Below are positions 29,853 through 38,618 of a DNA stretch of 64,000 nt, piece by piece. Made by a program: the position numbers and the translations under genes. Source of the DNA: Carpediemonas membranifera (taxonomy: Eukaryota; Fornicata). Where the stretch lies: the NCBI GenBank assembly GCA_019828565.1, contig JAHDYR010000025.1:434001-498000 (forward strand), given 5' to 3'. Within the stretch, counting starts at the first letter, position 1, and every line of letters begins with the position of its first letter. Under the pieces are notes generated by a model. It was not told where the DNA came from, did not search any database, and was given only the letters and a program-made list of their open reading frames with translations.

Positions 29853-30246
29853 GCGCTCCGCAAGCGCATTCAAAGTCTCCACTGCAACTAACCTAAGCCG
29901 TCGCACAGCTTCAAGCACTCGATCCGGCGTCCAAACTTCGACTCGCCGTCGCCGGACAGTGAACTTGAGAAGACCGACGTGACTCAGCTGCTGGTCTGGG
30001 AATGCAAGCACGTCTCGGGACGGCCAGCAGAGGCTGAGTCGGAAACGTCACAAATCCACCAACTGACCATCACCCAAGAGTCAGCTCGGTCCCACGTGGA
30101 GCAATGCGCGCGAGATGAGACAACCGTGTGTATGCACAGTAGCAGCTTCGTCAGGAAGGATTCGGGGCTCAACCCAGCGGTGGGTGGGTCAGACAGCCGT
30201 CCCTGCGAATCCCGCTGGCTGACTCAGCTCGATACTCAATAAAGGT
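29853..30246. other. Spacer 5' of TRIP13
   Basis: The TRIP13 reading frame stays open some way above its ATG but no homologous residues remain. A plus-strand frame at 29979-30242 shows no domain. I see no supportable gene. Confidence 0.35.
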
Positions 30247-30685
30247 TTACGATGCATTTAATCTCTTTGCACACGATCTATTTCTCACCGCACGGGTCGA
30301 CTTCGACTGGGGTAACATCCCTAGACTCCTTCGGTGCATCACTCTCGCCACGACGACCGACCCGCTCTTCCCTGACAGCTCGAGCTTCTGGCCCTCTTGG
30401 TCTCGGAAGAACCGAGCAAACCTTCCCTCGAGCCCGACAGCAGTCGCCTCGAAGTGGATAGCGAACTGCATACTGGGATCGTAGGGTGGTAGGTTTGGTC
30501 GCATGTCGAGCAGTCCGTTCACCAGCGATGACCAAATCTGTTTTTGGCCGCGTCATAGCCAGTCCCATGCCAGCCCGTCTGTAGAGGCAGTCCATGAGAC
30601 AGATCAGGAAACGGGACACGGAGTGTCCAGGAATGTTAAGACACTGGGTCAGTCGGTTTACCAAATGATGCCAAGCCCTTGTCAA
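30247..30685 (-). CDS. Unresolved small gene
   Basis: Two overlapping minus-strand frames have coding-like content: an upstream part (about 30685-30540, including SVSRFLICLMDCLYRRAGMG) and a downstream part (30537-30247, including MQFAIHFEATAVGLEGRFAR and DQEGQKLELSGKSGSVVVAR). The stop is followed by TAAACC, the 3' motif seen at other genes. They probably belong to one small protein. The intron joining them is not clear: a CAG occurs at 30538-30540 but no good donor lies nearby. A frame error in the assembly is also possible. Not recognised. Confidence 0.35.
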
Positions 30686-30716
30686 CCCTAGCGCTATCGA
30701 CTGGGGCCCACCGCCC

Positions 30717-31559
30717 TCACAGATACCCCCGACACTTCTTGGACCCGCACATGCACTTGACCCTCTCCCCTTCAGTCTCGAAGTGGTAGTTGAACGTCAC
30801 CTCCTCCCCTGCCAGGATCAGTCGGCGGGCAGTGACGGCTACCCTAGGTCTGCCCCTGACCTCCCACTTGCCCGTCTCGGCGTTGGGGTCACACGAGTGG
30901 TTGATGAACCTCGCGTCGTTGCCCCGCTCGGCGGAGTCGATCACGATGCCGTCCCCTATCCCCATACCGTAGACGTGGCGGCTGGTGTTGTGCTTGAGGC
31001 GGTCCTGGGCGGCATCCTTGGTAAGGACCTCACCGACATACTCGATTATCAGCTCGCCCGCCTTGATGTCCTCCTTGGCGTAGAAGCCATCGCCCTTACC
31101 ACCAGCGGACCTGATCTCGTACTTGGCGTACTCTTGCCGCTGCAGGCCGCGGTTACCGCAGGAGGGCCCAGCGGTGCAGCTCTTGTCGGTGCACTCCACC
31201 ATGCAGGCCTTGCGGACCTCGCAGTCATCATCAGGGCCGTCATCGGTGCCCATGATGGGCTTGGGGCAGAGGGCCATGGCCTCCTTCGTCCACTTGTTCA
31301 CACGGAGCCACCGGAACGAGGCAGGTTTGGTGGCTTTGGTCGTCTTGGGGTGCTCTGGCTTCTCATGCTTGATCTTGATAACTACGTTTTCAGGCTTGAT
31401 GAGGTCATTCACTGATATCGAGGCCTCCTTGAGCGGCTTCAGAGCCTTCTTCTTGTCCACGACAGGGATTGCCTTTTCCTGCTTAAAGTAGGACTGAATG
31501 GAGTTCTGTTTCAATCTACTGCTTCTTCGCACGTTCTGATCAGCCTGGTTCTCCTTCAT
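30717..31559 (-). CDS. SET-domain lysine methyltransferase (Set2/ASH1-type) with PIP box
   Basis: 280 aa. An AWS-type Cys cluster (CEVRKACMVECTDKSC, then PSCGNRG) precedes the SET domain. Catalytic motifs are GDGFYAKEDIKAGELI, ARFINHSCDPN, FNYHFE, and the post-SET CMCGSKKCRGYL, so the zinc-binding and SAM-binding parts look complete. AWS plus post-SET points to H3K36 methylation (Set2, ASH1, NSD). Residues 18-25 (QNSIQSYF) exactly fit a PCNA-interacting peptide (QxxIxxYF), flanked by Arg/Lys. This suggests replication-coupled methylation. An upstream non-ATG extension (31577) is not used. Confidence 0.9.
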   Translation of the reverse strand: MKENQADQNVRRSSRLKQNSIQSYFKQEKAIPVVDKKKALKPLKEASISVNDLIKPENVVIKIKHEKPEHPKTTKATKPASFRWLRVNKWTKEAMALCPKPIMGTDDGPDDDCEVRKACMVECTDKSCTAGPSCGNRGLQRQEYAKYEIRSAGGKGDGFYAKEDIKAGELIIEYVGEVLTKDAAQDRLKHNTSRHVYGMGIGDGIVIDSAERGNDARFINHSCDPNAETGKWEVRGRPRVAVTARRLILAGEEVTFNYHFETEGERVKCMCGSKKCRGYL

Positions 31560-31747
31560 TGCCAAGAATTTACCCAAATTCTCGCTTCATTCTCACGACT
31601 TGACGACTTGGTGATGAAGTCACAAACCAGCCGGAATCCATAAAGCGATGCGGGACCTCAAGCTCTGCCCTGCCGCACACACTGCATCAACCACACTCAA
31701 CAGCCCTCCTCAATCCTTTATCCGTCGTACAAGCTGTCTCGCCTCTC

Positions 31748-32420
31748 TCAGTCGCGCATAATCCCGACCTTCCGCGAGGTCCGCCCCGAGAGGCTGTAGG
31801 ATGGCCCAGACCGGCCGATCGTCGTGGGTACGAGATATGCTCCAGGGCCAGGGTTGCTCTGCTCGTTGGTGCGGACGCGGTGGCGCCGGCTCATCGAGTA
31901 CTTGGGGCCAGTGCCCACCCCACCGTCGCGGCGACTGTATGCTGCAGGGCCGGGGGAAGCGGTCTGCACGTCCTTGTTGGGGAAGTTGCGGCCCTTCATG
32001 GTCGGCTGGGGGCCGCCGGGGAGTGAGATCTCGTCGCTGCCGTAGTGGCCGGGGCCGGGGAGCACCTCGTGGTTCTCATAGTTGCGGCGGCCAGTGATAG
32101 AGAAGGCTGGGGAGTTCTCACCGACAGAGGAGCCGGCAACACCGTATGCGCCGGGGCCTGGGGATGAGCCGGCCTTGCCAGCGTCGAACGCGGGCTTCCC
32201 GGACATCGAGAAGGCAGGAGTGTTCTTCTGGACGGAGTTTGTGTCGTAGACGTACTGTCCGGGGCCAGGAGTCTGGCCACTACCTGTGTCAAGTGCTAGA
32301 AATCTTGAACAAACGGTTCCTCTGGGCTTGCCGGGAGGCCATGGTGTACGATGGAGTATCAGGCTTGGGAACAAGGCTATATGCGCCAGGTCCGGGACTA
32401 TCAGTAGCGTAGTCGTCCAT
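31748..32420 (-). CDS. STPGR/SHIPPO-repeat flagellar protein
   Basis: Two exons, 32315-32420 and 31748-32283, with a 31-nt intron (32284-32314, gtttgt...cacag), give 213 aa. Repeated PGPGxY motifs occur throughout: SPGPGAYSLV, TPGPGQYVYD, SPGPGAYGVAG, LPGPGHYGSD, SPGPAAYSRRD and NPGPGAYLV, each followed by a Ser/Pro-rich spacer. This is the SHIPPO/ODF3 pattern, found in axonemal microtubule inner or outer dense fibre proteins. The splice keeps frame across the second repeat. It supports a motile flagellum. Confidence 0.88.
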
Positions 32421-32727
32421 TCAGGAACAAATGATGAGTGTGGTTGTTGATGTGCAAAAAAGTTTTTTTTCACACAGAAATTCAAGAACAGGATGCCTGT
32501 TTGGGCAGTTAGACCATAGATTGATTGTGGAAAATTCTCCAGAGCACACCGGACGCCAGTGGAAAGGGACCGCTGTGTTCTCTTCGCAGTTCTGAGCGAT
32601 GCCCATGGCGCAAATGCAGGCAGAGTCAAATGCATCACAGAAAAGAGTCTCAGAATGGCATAAACCAGCCTCCCAGATTCCCCGCCCACACTCATCCCAT
32701 GCCTTGAATCCTATATTTACAAGCTAG
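32421..32727. other. Spacer between STPGR gene and TRIM-like gene
   Basis: 307 bp. It contains the 5' flank of the STPGR gene and, at 32715-32721, TGTAAAT on the minus strand just past the TRIM-like stop. No gene is seen. Confidence 0.35.
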
Positions 32728-34734
32728 TTACCTCGCCCAGGCCTCGACGATGGCCACGGGGTTGAGGTAGACCAACCCACGCATGAACCCAGTCGAACCC
32801 GTCTCGTAGGCGTGCCGCCCGACATCGGCATGACACTGGGTGCAGCGGACGGTCATGTTGTCGTCGGCCCCCTCTTCTGTAAGCGTCGCCCCCGCGTCAA
32901 TCTTGCTGATGTCGAGCCCGATATGGCCACGGGTGCGAGGGATGCCCTGCAGGCACGGAGCCTCATGGGCAAGCTGGGCATGGCACGAGCGGCAGTAAAT
33001 GCAGCCTTTGACGTCTGACACGGACCTCGAGGCCCCGGGCAGCCCGAGCTTGCTCTGCCGCTCCTGCCAGCGCATGTACATGGAGTTCGCTCGGTCAATC
33101 GTCCTTTGTTCGTCTTCGGCCGCAGCTTGCAGTGCTGACTTCCGGACGCGCGCTTTAGCGTCATTGATTGCCTGAGCCTTTTCGACAAGATAAGCCTTCT
33201 GGGCAGACTCCTCGTGCTCTCTCAGCAACTGTGAGTGCTGGATGGCGGCAGCCTCGTAGTCCTGGGCCGCCCGCTCGCGTCTCTCCCTCTCATATGCGGG
33301 GAGGGCATGGTGCCCGGGCTCCTTGATGACATCCGACGGGTCGAGGCCGATGTTCTCGATGAGCTGCACTAGGCCTGCGGGCGTGTACAGGGCGGGCATG
33401 GCAGTGGGTCGGGAGGGCCGGAACTTGCGGCTGTGCTCCTCCAGTAGAGCCGCGGTGGTGGCGATGCGGTCGGCGAGGTAGCCCTGCATGGAAATGACCT
33501 CGGGCATGGCGCGGTGGTGCAGCTGTTTCTTCGCGCTGATCACGGCCTCTGAGGAGGCTGCGAGTGCCTCTCTCAGATCCTCGATCTCGGTGCTGTAGTA
33601 CTGCTTCCTCTCCTCGTGCAGGGCGATCAAATGCCGGTGGATCTGGTCAAAGTGGGAATCAATCGTGGCGTGCAGGCTGTCGCGCGCAGTGAGCAGTGAG
33701 TTCACGGCATCCTCCATGTGCTGGTCATTCATTGCTTCGAACGGCCCAGTTGCCCTCAGCTGGGAGGACGCCCGCTCCCGCCACTCATCCACCTGCGCCA
33801 TGGTCTTCTCCATGGCCTTGACGAGCTTGGGGTGGGCCTGATCGATGGGGACCACCTGCCTCGCCTTCATGCTGGGGACGCCGGCGCATGCGGTGCACAG
33901 CGGAGTCTTCGTCAGCAGCTCGAACATCGTCGCGGCGGCCTGGGGGTGGTGGGCGCACATAAGAGGGTGTTCCACGCAGGGGCGGCCCTCAGGCATAATG
34001 GGGATGCGGATATGGCCCGAGAGAGACGCGTGGCTGTGGATGGCTCGGTCGCAGTCGGCGCAGAGGGAGATGCCCCCGCACTGCTCGCAGCGGAAGCGGC
34101 GCACACTGTCCTGGCACTCGGCGCAGAGGATATCCGGGAACAGGCTTGCCATCGTGCGTGCGGCGGCCACGGCCGAGATCTTATGGCAGACGGGGCAGCA
34201 CAGGGCGTGGTCGTCCCCGCCCTCGGAATCGACCTCGCTGAACGACATTGGCGTGTCGGGAAGGCGAGGAGTTGAACCATAAGGACCCTGGTTCGCAGGA
34301 CGCATGGTGCCGGGCGTCGTGAGGCTCGAGAACGTCATGGGACCTACCGTCGCGGGGGTTGCCAGGATCAGGTCGGCCGCGCTGCGTCCAGTGCCGCGGA
34401 CATGGATTTCCTCGTTCTGGAGATCGGCGCGGAGGGTCTCAACGCACCGACGGCAGATGATGTGGCCACATTCAAGGACGTGAGGGTGTTTCATGAAGCG
34501 GTAGCAGCTTGAGCAGTATAGACGCTCATCGAGGTCCTTTGCAACTTGCTCGGCAGTGTTGTTGAACGTTGTCTGCACCCAACGGCTCTTGGATGACTCA
34601 ACAAAGGGGCGAGGCACATTGGAGGTGGAACGCTGCGGCGAACTGACAGAGAGAGTGCTCTTCTGGACATGGAAGCCATCTCTACGGATAGACATGTGCG
34701 GACTGACAAGTAGAGGCGAGGAGTAGCCGGACAT
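32728..34734 (-). CDS. RING/B-box coiled-coil protein with yippee-like C-terminus
   Basis: 668 aa. A RING-type cluster at about 73-100 reads CSSCYRFMKHPHVLECGHII, then CRRC. A second Cys/His block (ILCAECQDSVRRFRCEQCGG through SLCADCDRAIHSH) is B-box-like, followed by CVEHPLMCAHHPQ. A coiled coil covers about 300-560. The C-terminus (about 575-668) has two CxxC pairs, IYCRSCHAQLAHEAPC and VRCTQCHADVGRHAYE, like the yippee/Mis18/CULT fold (CENCKTTLGWKYE in yippee). TRIM proteins are ubiquitin ligases; this C-terminus is an unusual addition. Confidence 0.78.
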   Translation of the reverse strand: MSGYSSPLLVSPHMSIRRDGFHVQKSTLSVSSPQRSTSNVPRPFVESSKSRWVQTTFNNTAEQVAKDLDERLYCSSCYRFMKHPHVLECGHIICRRCVETLRADLQNEEIHVRGTGRSAADLILATPATVGPMTFSSLTTPGTMRPANQGPYGSTPRLPDTPMSFSEVDSEGGDDHALCCPVCHKISAVAAARTMASLFPDILCAECQDSVRRFRCEQCGGISLCADCDRAIHSHASLSGHIRIPIMPEGRPCVEHPLMCAHHPQAAATMFELLTKTPLCTACAGVPSMKARQVVPIDQAHPKLVKAMEKTMAQVDEWRERASSQLRATGPFEAMNDQHMEDAVNSLLTARDSLHATIDSHFDQIHRHLIALHEERKQYYSTEIEDLREALAASSEAVISAKKQLHHRAMPEVISMQGYLADRIATTAALLEEHSRKFRPSRPTAMPALYTPAGLVQLIENIGLDPSDVIKEPGHHALPAYERERRERAAQDYEAAAIQHSQLLREHEESAQKAYLVEKAQAINDAKARVRKSALQAAAEDEQRTIDRANSMYMRWQERQSKLGLPGASRSVSDVKGCIYCRSCHAQLAHEAPCLQGIPRTRGHIGLDISKIDAGATLTEEGADDNMTVRCTQCHADVGRHAYETGSTGFMRGLVYLNPVAIVEAWAR

Positions 34735-34925
34735 GGCGATCGCCAGGAAATTCTGCGGCTATCCTGCCCGGTCAAATCCACGGAAGTCCGGCGGTGTTGA
34801 GACAAAGTAGCACGTTTAGCGGGGTATGGATGCAGCAGATCCAGTTCTTTAAGTCCGAACCAAAGGCAGCCCAACCGAGATGGCTGCCAGGCGAGGTCGA
34901 AAAGCGAGCATTTTACAGGCCCAAC

Positions 34926-35528
34926 CTATTCCGTGGCAATAACCTGGCTGAACAGCGACTCCAGCTCGGCCGAGACCTCCTCGGGGGTGCGGTCGCCCCT
35001 CACTGTGACGACGCGCTCGTGGTAGAGCTCGATCACGGGCATCGTGGTCTCGCGGTACGTGCGGAAGCGCTTGATGATGGACTCCACGTTGTCGTCCGTG
35101 CGGCCGCTGGTCTTGCCGCGCTCCAGGAGGCGGTCCCTCATGACGTCTTCGGGGACGTCGAGGAGGAGGACGAACTTGCACGTCCCGACCATCTTCTCGA
35201 AGCACTCGGCCTGGGCGATGGCACGGGGGAAGCCGTCGATGAGGAAGAGCTTCTTCTCCGGGTTCTTGGCCATGGCATTCTGGAGAAGCTTCACGGTGAC
35301 CTCGGCGCGGACAATGAGGCCGTTTTTGATCATGTGGCTGATCTCCTCACCAAGCTCGCTGTTCTTATCCGCCACCTCCTCGCGGAGAAGATCGCCAGCA
35401 GATAGGTGGCAAAGCTCGGGGAACCGCTGCACGAGGAACGCCGACTGCGTGCCCTTTCCGCTTCCCGGTCCACCAAGCACGAAAATAATGTTTGAGGAAG
35501 CAGCAAACTTGCTGGTATCAACCGTCAT
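34926..35528 (-). CDS. UMP/CMP kinase (adenylate kinase family)
   Basis: 200 aa. The P-loop is GGPGSGKGT (19-27). The NMP-binding segment has LSAGDLLREEV, then FLIDGFPRAIAQAE. The LID is short (GRTDDNVESIIKRF), without the zinc or long loop of bacterial adenylate kinase, as in UMP/CMP kinases and AK1. The reaction is ATP plus (d)CMP or UMP to ADP plus the diphosphate. Anaerobic parasites rely on such salvage enzymes. The ATG at 35528 is used; the codon at 35534 is GTG. TTTTACA lies after the stop as a candidate 3' signal on this strand. Confidence 0.9.
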   Translation of the reverse strand: MTVDTSKFAASSNIIFVLGGPGSGKGTQSAFLVQRFPELCHLSAGDLLREEVADKNSELGEEISHMIKNGLIVRAEVTVKLLQNAMAKNPEKKLFLIDGFPRAIAQAECFEKMVGTCKFVLLLDVPEDVMRDRLLERGKTSGRTDDNVESIIKRFRTYRETTMPVIELYHERVVTVRGDRTPEEVSAELESLFSQVIATE

Positions 35529-35624
35529 TGCCACCTATCGATCGAGGAAGGTGCAGGTTAATGTCGATTTCGCTGTGCCATTGAAGGGTTCGAAAAAGTG
35601 GTTATACTGCGCAACATTCGCCCC

Positions 35625-37922
35625 TCAAGTCTTGCCATCCACGAACTCACCAACGTCCCAGAGCTTGATGGTGTTGTCGCCGCCACACACCGAGATGACG
35701 CCCTCCCCGTCCACCGTGAACGCCACGTCAATGACTGGCGGCTCGTGCCCCTTGATCCACTTGAGCAGCTCCCCCGACGCAGTGTCCCACAGCTTGAGCC
35801 CATCAACGTAAGTCCCGCATGCGATCATCTTTCCGTTGGGCGAGAAGGCGACGCAGTGGACATGCCAGTTATCGTGCCGCAGCTTCACCCCACTCCGCCA
35901 CTTCTTCGTGTCCCAGAGTCGGATCGACCCGTCATCCGACCCCGAGGCCAGCAGGGCACCGTCAGGCGAGAACACCACGCTGGTCACAGCCTCGCCGTGG
36001 TCGGTGATGACCTTGAGCTGCTTGCCGGACTGGCTGTTCCAGACCCTGATGGTGTAGTCGCTTGACCCGCTGGCGATCGTCTTGCCGTCGGGGGAGAATG
36101 CGACCGTTTTGACGAAATGGGTGTGTTTCTTCATTGTCTTGACGCACTTGCCCCGCTGCACGTCCCACCGCCTCACAGTGTAGTCCTGCGACCCAGATAC
36201 TAGCGCCTTCCCATCAGGAGAGAACGCCAGGCTGCTTACGTTCCCCGTACCCTCGAAGACTCGGACCAGCTGGCCAGTGGCGGCGTCCCACAGCTTGATC
36301 GGGCTGTTCCGCTTCCCGTTGTAAACATCACCGCCTGAGGCGATAAGCTGGCCGTCCGGGGACACTGCGACGGCGTTAACGACGCTGCCGTGCCCTATTG
36401 CGCGCCTGCACGCCCAGTCCTTATCCCACATCCGGACGAAGTAGTTGCTGTGGCCCGAGACCATCGTACCATCGGGGAACAGCGCGATGGCCTCAGGCGA
36501 GGGCGTGTTGATGACGTGGAGGCATGAGCTGGTCGGCTGCCCGTCCGTTGACCCCACCACTGAGACAGCCATGCTCGGCTGGCGGGGGCGGGTCGTCCCC
36601 TCGCCGTTTGAGCTGGGGCCGACGTCTAGGTCTAGGTCTAGCGTGTCGTCTGCCCCTTGCTCCTGCTCTGTCTCATTAACAGGCCCAGTCGCCTTGTCCG
36701 CGGCCTCCAGCTCGTCCTGGGCCATCGCCCCGTCCCTTGGGTCACAGGGGTCGAGCACGAAGCTCTCCTCGTTCACTGGACACTGTGTCTCGGGTGTACC
36801 GGGGCCTTCGGTGTCGACCGAGGGCGGGAGGTCAGGCTCGCTCTCGAGGACAGCACCAGGGGGCTCGGCGTCGTCTGACTCGAATGGAGTCGCGGGGTCG
36901 ACATCGGCTATGCTTTCATGGTCGTCCACGGTGGTGTCGGCGTCGCTCGTGCTCCCGCTCGTCTCCCCGCCCTCCACAGGCACCCTTGACCTCCAGATCC
37001 GGATGGACCCGTCCCGGGACGCCGACCCGAGACCCGCCCCGTCAGCAGTAAATGCCACCCCATAGACCCTGTCGGAGTGCCCTGGCAGGTCCCGGACGCT
37101 CTTGGGCTCAGGCTCCAACCGCCAAATGCGGACTGCAGCGTCGGCCGAACCAGAGACGAGAAGTCCGCAGTCGGGGGAGAATGCCAGGCAACGGACGGCG
37201 ACGTCGCAGCAGCGGATGGTGTGTGTGCACTGGTGACCGTCCCACAGTTTGATGACGCCGCCGCAGTCGCCCGAAGCGATCGTCCCCGCTGCAGAGAACG
37301 CGACACAGATCACTGTGCAGCTATGATCGCCCAATACACCGGTGCATTCGCCACTGGCGACGTCCCACACCCTGACTGTCGCGTCCCGGGAGCATGACGC
37401 AAGCCGGTCCCCGTCCGGGGAGAACGCCACGCCGTTCACCCAACGACCGTCATCGTGGCCTGATAGTGTCTTAATACAGTTCCCGACGGCCGCGTCCCAC
37501 AGCTTGACAGTGCCGTCGGCAGAGGCGGACGCTATCGTGCTCTCACTGGGTGAGAAGGCAACATCCCAGACGATCGAACCATGGCCCTTCAGTGTCTTGA
37601 TGCACCGGCCCGTGCTCATGCTCCACAGCTTCACGGTCCGGTCAAACGAGCTTGACGCGAGCACCGTTTGGGTATGGTTGATGGCTATGCTGAAGACGCT
37701 GCCCCGGTGCCCTTCCATGACGTGAAGCCGTTCCAATGTTGTACTCTCCCATATCTTGATCGAACCTTCGTCAGAGCCTGATGCAACAAGTCCGCTCTTG
37801 GTGAATTCAACGCAATTGGCATCGCAATCGAAAGCGTCCAGCGTCGTGGCTTCAAGCTTATCAATTCTCAGTTGTTCTCCTATTTCTACACTGGAGGATG
37901 GCTCCTCACACCCTAGCTTCAT
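35625..37922 (-). CDS. Large WD40 protein with two propellers
   Basis: 765 aa. At least 13 canonical WD repeats end in (I/L)W or similar: IASASADGTVKLWD, LASCSRDATVRVWD, IASGSSDYTIRVWN, LASGSDDGSIRLWD. They form an N-terminal set (about 30-300) and a C-terminal set (about 460-760), separated by an acidic, Ser/Pro-rich linker of about 150 residues (SDADTTVDDHESIAD, DLDLDVGPSSNGEG). This suggests two seven-bladed propellers. Repeats are unusually similar to one another, consistent with recent internal duplication. Function unknown. The codon at 37949 is not ATG; start is 37922. Confidence 0.88.
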   Translation of the reverse strand: MKLGCEEPSSSVEIGEQLRIDKLEATTLDAFDCDANCVEFTKSGLVASGSDEGSIKIWESTTLERLHVMEGHRGSVFSIAINHTQTVLASSSFDRTVKLWSMSTGRCIKTLKGHGSIVWDVAFSPSESTIASASADGTVKLWDAAVGNCIKTLSGHDDGRWVNGVAFSPDGDRLASCSRDATVRVWDVASGECTGVLGDHSCTVICVAFSAAGTIASGDCGGVIKLWDGHQCTHTIRCCDVAVRCLAFSPDCGLLVSGSADAAVRIWRLEPEPKSVRDLPGHSDRVYGVAFTADGAGLGSASRDGSIRIWRSRVPVEGGETSGSTSDADTTVDDHESIADVDPATPFESDDAEPPGAVLESEPDLPPSVDTEGPGTPETQCPVNEESFVLDPCDPRDGAMAQDELEAADKATGPVNETEQEQGADDTLDLDLDVGPSSNGEGTTRPRQPSMAVSVVGSTDGQPTSSCLHVINTPSPEAIALFPDGTMVSGHSNYFVRMWDKDWACRRAIGHGSVVNAVAVSPDGQLIASGGDVYNGKRNSPIKLWDAATGQLVRVFEGTGNVSSLAFSPDGKALVSGSQDYTVRRWDVQRGKCVKTMKKHTHFVKTVAFSPDGKTIASGSSDYTIRVWNSQSGKQLKVITDHGEAVTSVVFSPDGALLASGSDDGSIRLWDTKKWRSGVKLRHDNWHVHCVAFSPNGKMIACGTYVDGLKLWDTASGELLKWIKGHEPPVIDVAFTVDGEGVISVCGGDNTIKLWDVGEFVDGKT

Positions 37923-38141
37923 TATTTGTGGTTTCGTTCTTTCTTCCAACGATTCGTCCGCCCGAGATCAAGTCAAGCTCGGTCCGCCAAGACACTCACT
38001 CACGAACCCAATACTGGGCGATACGATATCCCTTAGCGTCCTCAGTCCGGGACCCAGGTTCATCATCATCGTTTCTCCTTCTGTCACGGTGTCTTCGACC
38101 CAGACAAGATCATACGGCATCAACAAGTCGAGTTAATAACT

Positions 38142-38585
38142 TTATAGCATGCTAGTCGTCTCATCTATCCCCCTCTCCGTGTCCCGCCTCAGCCCCCTCA
38201 GCATCTTCAGCGCCGTTCTCATGGTCGGCCGGTCCTGGGGTGACTGTGCCCACATCGCCTCGATGATACGCTGCAGGGCGTGCTGGTCCCGGAGTGGCCC
38301 TAGTGGCTCGGGTCTCACGCCGTCGTTGATCATCTTCATCGCGGTAAAGGACGACTCCTGCGCGAAGGGGAGCTCCTCGGCGAAGAGAGCGTAGATGGTC
38401 ATGGCGAAGGAGAAGACGTCTGCCTTCTGATCGTAGTCGCCCCGCTGGAGAAGCTCGGGGGCGGCGAAGCCAATGGTGCCGATGTTGGTCATCGTCTTGG
38501 TCGTGTTGTTGACGGCGAGACCGAGATCGCCGACCTTGACCCGGATCCTGTTCTTACGAACCTTCTCCTCGACTGATACGAAGAA

Positions 38586-38618
<33 letters not shown>

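Noticed and set aside
30160-30220. Possible tRNA-like stretch near gcgaatccc
   Set aside because: No pairing arms of the right spacing can be drawn; no A box nearby.
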